Shown: piece after piece, positions 6,652 through 8,100 of the stretch
How positions within the stretch are numbered: the first letter of the stretch is position 1
How the letters are laid out: the number at the start of each line of letters is the position of its first letter
Assembly (NCBI GenBank): GCA_024276775.1
Contig: JAJRWO010000295.1
Coordinates: 1 to 8,100, forward strand
Direction of reading: 5' to 3'
Source of the DNA: Gammaproteobacteria bacterium
Lineage (GTDB): Bacteria > Pseudomonadota > Gammaproteobacteria > Tenderiales > Tenderiaceae
DNA: 8,100 nucleotides
Position numbers and translations under genes: made by a program
The notes under the pieces: generated by a model
Seen by the model: only the letters and a program-made list of their open reading frames with translations
Databases searched by the model: none
What the model was told of the DNA's origin: nothing

Positions 6652-6678
6652 TAAAGTAATTGTTGGGAAAACCGATAC
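6652..6678 (+). promoter_or_regulatory. Sigma-28 (FliA) flagellar-class promoter
   Basis: TAAAGTAA (6652-6659), an 11-nt spacer, then ACCGATAC (6671-6678) matches the known FliA consensus TAAAGTTT-N11-GCCGATAA at 12 of 16 positions, with the spacer exact and the core TAAAG and CCGAT intact. The start of transcription would be near 6685, about 80 nt before the chemoreceptor start. A receptor gene is a typical FliA target, which adds weight. A small ATAGG/CCTAT inverted repeat (6684-6696) lies at the predicted start site. Confidence 0.82.
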
Positions 6679-6751
6679 TACTCATAGGATACCTATTGAT
6701 GAACCCAAATAATTCACCTGTATTTTTTGGTATATGGGATATTGACTGAGC

Positions 6752-6757
6752 AAAGGA
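6752..6757 (+). promoter_or_regulatory. Ribosome binding site supporting the TTG start at 6765
   Basis: AAAGGA at 6752-6757 is 7 nt from TTG at 6765-6767. There is no in-frame ATG until residue 45, inside the second membrane helix, so the TTG start is favoured. Confidence 0.65.
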
Positions 6758-6764
6758 TTGCGCT

Positions 6765-7958
6765 TTGGGTACAAAAAATACCACTCATTTACAGCAACGA
6801 GGCAAGATTAAATTGCCATTTTTATTTTTTGTTGCAGGTGTAGCGTTAAGCTGGTTTTTAGGCCTCCCGCCGCTGATTTATGGTTTTATCGTTGTTATGT
6901 CGCTTGTTTGGGGTTGGCAGCTCAAAAGCCAGTTTCAGCACTTCTCTAGTCATCAGCATACTGATATCAATCACAATGCGATTGACATCAAGTCTGTCCT
7001 TGATGTTGTTCAGCGCGATATAAGTGATAGTTTTCAGCACTCAAAAAATGAGCTTGTTCAGGTGCGTAGTTTACAAACAACGGCGATTGAAGGCTTGGTC
7101 GATAGTTTTACGGGGCTTGAGCAGCAGTCAAAACAGCAGTTAGACATGGTTGTTAGCTTGATTGAACGTATATCCAGCCAGTTTGCCGATGACTCTGGTC
7201 AGCACAATATGGCTGAAGAGGCGGCTGAAATTATTGGCATTTTTGTTGAGAATATTCAGGCGATGAGCCAGGGCAGTATGGCTCTGGCAAGTGCGTTTAA
7301 TAAAATCAGTCAGCAGCTGGATATTGCCGATAACCTCCTGTCTGAAATTGATGGCATCAGTGCTCAGACGAATCTTCTGGCATTGAATGCGGCAATTGAG
7401 GCTGCGCGTGCTGGCGAAGCCGGGCGGGGATTTGCCGTGGTTGCCGACGAGGTACGCAGTCTGTCACAACGCAGCGCAGATTTTAGTGAACAGATTCGTG
7501 CCAATCACAAAATGACGCAAGACACTATGCACCAAGCGGGTGTGCTTGTTGGAGAGATGGCATCGCGTGATATTGATCATGCCTTGACCTCTCAGGGCCG
7601 CATTGCAGAAATGATGGATGAGGTGTCGGAAACTAACCAATATATGACTGCGCAATTGAGTGAAGTATCGAATATGTCCAGTGAAATTAGCGAAAATGTT
7701 GCTGTGGCTGTCCGCTCGTTGCAGTTTGAAGATATGACGCGGCAGCTGCTTGAGCGTGTAGAAGAACGTAATCAGGGGCTATGTTTTTCGGCCGACAAAT
7801 TGATTGAGTTAGCTGTGTTGTCATTAAGGACTAAAGACCAGGATTTGTTTGAAGAGTTTATGCGAATAAAGCATGAGATTGAGCAACAATTATCAGCGGC
7901 ATCACACCGTGCAGTTGAGCAAAAAAATATGAGTTCTGGCGAAGCCGAACTATTTTAG
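6765..7958 (+). CDS. Methyl-accepting chemotaxis protein lacking a periplasmic sensor domain
   Basis: This 397-residue chemoreceptor should signal to the CheA/CheW array. Its hallmark is the hairpin tip: from EIDGISAQTNLLALNAA near residue 194, through IEAARAGEAGRGFA, to VVADEVRSLSQR ending at 236. A basic N-terminus (1-16) is followed by two hydrophobic helices, about 17-33 and 36-51, joined by only GLPP. The protein is therefore a membrane hairpin with almost nothing in the periplasm. No HAMP, PAS or other sensor domain is visible; residues 65-190 are helical. After the tip the return helix includes SLQFEDMTRQLLERVEER (318-335), a motif common in this receptor class, and a charged tail ends AELF with no CheR-binding pentapeptide. 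Start TTG at 6765 with AAAGGA 7 nt upstream. A FliA promoter lies upstream, and a CheY-like gene follows 25 bp after the stop. The signal it reads is unknown; a cytoplasmic or membrane cue is inferred. Confidence 0.93.
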   Translation: MGTKNTTHLQQRGKIKLPFLFFVAGVALSWFLGLPPLIYGFIVVMSLVWGWQLKSQFQHFSSHQHTDINHNAIDIKSVLDVVQRDISDSFQHSKNELVQVRSLQTTAIEGLVDSFTGLEQQSKQQLDMVVSLIERISSQFADDSGQHNMAEEAAEIIGIFVENIQAMSQGSMALASAFNKISQQLDIADNLLSEIDGISAQTNLLALNAAIEAARAGEAGRGFAVVADEVRSLSQRSADFSEQIRANHKMTQDTMHQAGVLVGEMASRDIDHALTSQGRIAEMMDEVSETNQYMTAQLSEVSNMSSEISENVAVAVRSLQFEDMTRQLLERVEERNQGLCFSADKLIELAVLSLRTKDQDLFEEFMRIKHEIEQQLSAASHRAVEQKNMSSGEAELF

Positions 7959-7983
7959 GGGGCTGATGAGGGGCGAAGGAATT

Positions 7984-8100
7984 ATGGCAAAAATACTTGT
8001 CGTTGATGATGAAGAACCTATACGTACCTTGGTTTCCAAAATTGTGGCAATGGATGGCCATGAGGTAATGGAGGCCGAAAACGGTGAGCATGCTTGTGAG
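7984..8100 (+). CDS. CheY-like response regulator, N-terminal part (truncated by window end)
   Basis: Only 39 codons are visible. They begin MAKILVVDDEEPIR, the classic receiver-domain first strand with its acidic Mg2+-binding pair (D8, D9), then a helix and the second strand HEVMEAENGEHAC. The phospho-accepting Asp, expected about 15 residues beyond the edge, cannot be checked, nor can the presence of an output domain. It follows the chemoreceptor by 25 bp with no terminator between, so it is probably under the same FliA promoter. ATG at 7984 gives the normal receiver start; AAGGA (7976-7980) is only 3 nt away, and GAGGGG (7968-7973) is 10 nt away. An in-frame ATG at 7966 would add six residues. 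It could be a single-domain CheY or the receiver of a larger regulator. Confidence 0.9.
   Translation, partial: MAKILVVDDEEPIRTLVSKIVAMDGHEVMEAENGEHACE

Noticed and set aside
6620..6712. A 30-codon frame starting at GTG in the recJ-chemoreceptor spacer
   Set aside because: It has no ribosome binding site and lies over the FliA promoter, so it is probably chance.
7858..8091. 77-codon minus-strand frame across the receptor-regulator junction
   Set aside because: It is antisense to two recognised genes, with no ribosome site or family signal.

Overview
The window reads as chromosomal DNA of a free-living, motile gammaproteobacterium. The thiL-pgpA junction resembles the E. coli one, RecJ is close to E. 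coli RecJ in length, and there is a typical proteobacterial chemoreceptor and a c-di-GMP enzyme. Base composition looks near 47-50% GC by eye and is even throughout. A marine or aquatic lineage is a guess. No insertion sequence, phage gene, CRISPR array, rRNA or tRNA was seen.

Layout. (1) 1-654 (+): the 3' end of thiL, overlapped by pgpA, which starts at TTG. (2) 639-3035 (-): a large membrane protein with periplasmic, HAMP, PAS, GGDEF and EAL parts. All visible catalytic motifs are intact, and its 3' end overlaps the end of pgpA by 16 bp. (3) 3036-3400: a non-coding gap of 365 bp. Its left part holds an open frame that looks like the tail of a lost gene. Its right part holds a good sigma-54-type promoter match pointing right. 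(4) 3401-3739 (+): a small unrecognised Ala/Gln/Ser-rich protein with a strong ribosome binding site, followed by a clear intrinsic terminator. (5) 3826-6590 (+): an RpfE-like protein (distantly related to phosphoglycerate mutase) and recJ, 8 bp apart and probably co-transcribed. (6) 6591-6764: a spacer with a near-consensus sigma-28 (FliA) promoter. (7) 6765-8100 (+): a methyl-accepting chemotaxis protein without a periplasmic sensor, then the first 39 codons of a CheY-like response regulator, probably one transcript.

How they fit together. thiL and pgpA are housekeeping genes (thiamine diphosphate and phosphatidylglycerol synthesis), and recJ is a repair nuclease. The rest leans towards motility and surface behaviour: a c-di-GMP synthase/phosphodiesterase, a small gene that may be sigma-54 driven, and a receptor-regulator pair that is probably flagellar-sigma driven. 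The least explained parts are the sigma-54-linked small protein, the gene relic beside it, and the sensorless receptor with its partner regulator. No clearly new multi-gene system is evident.
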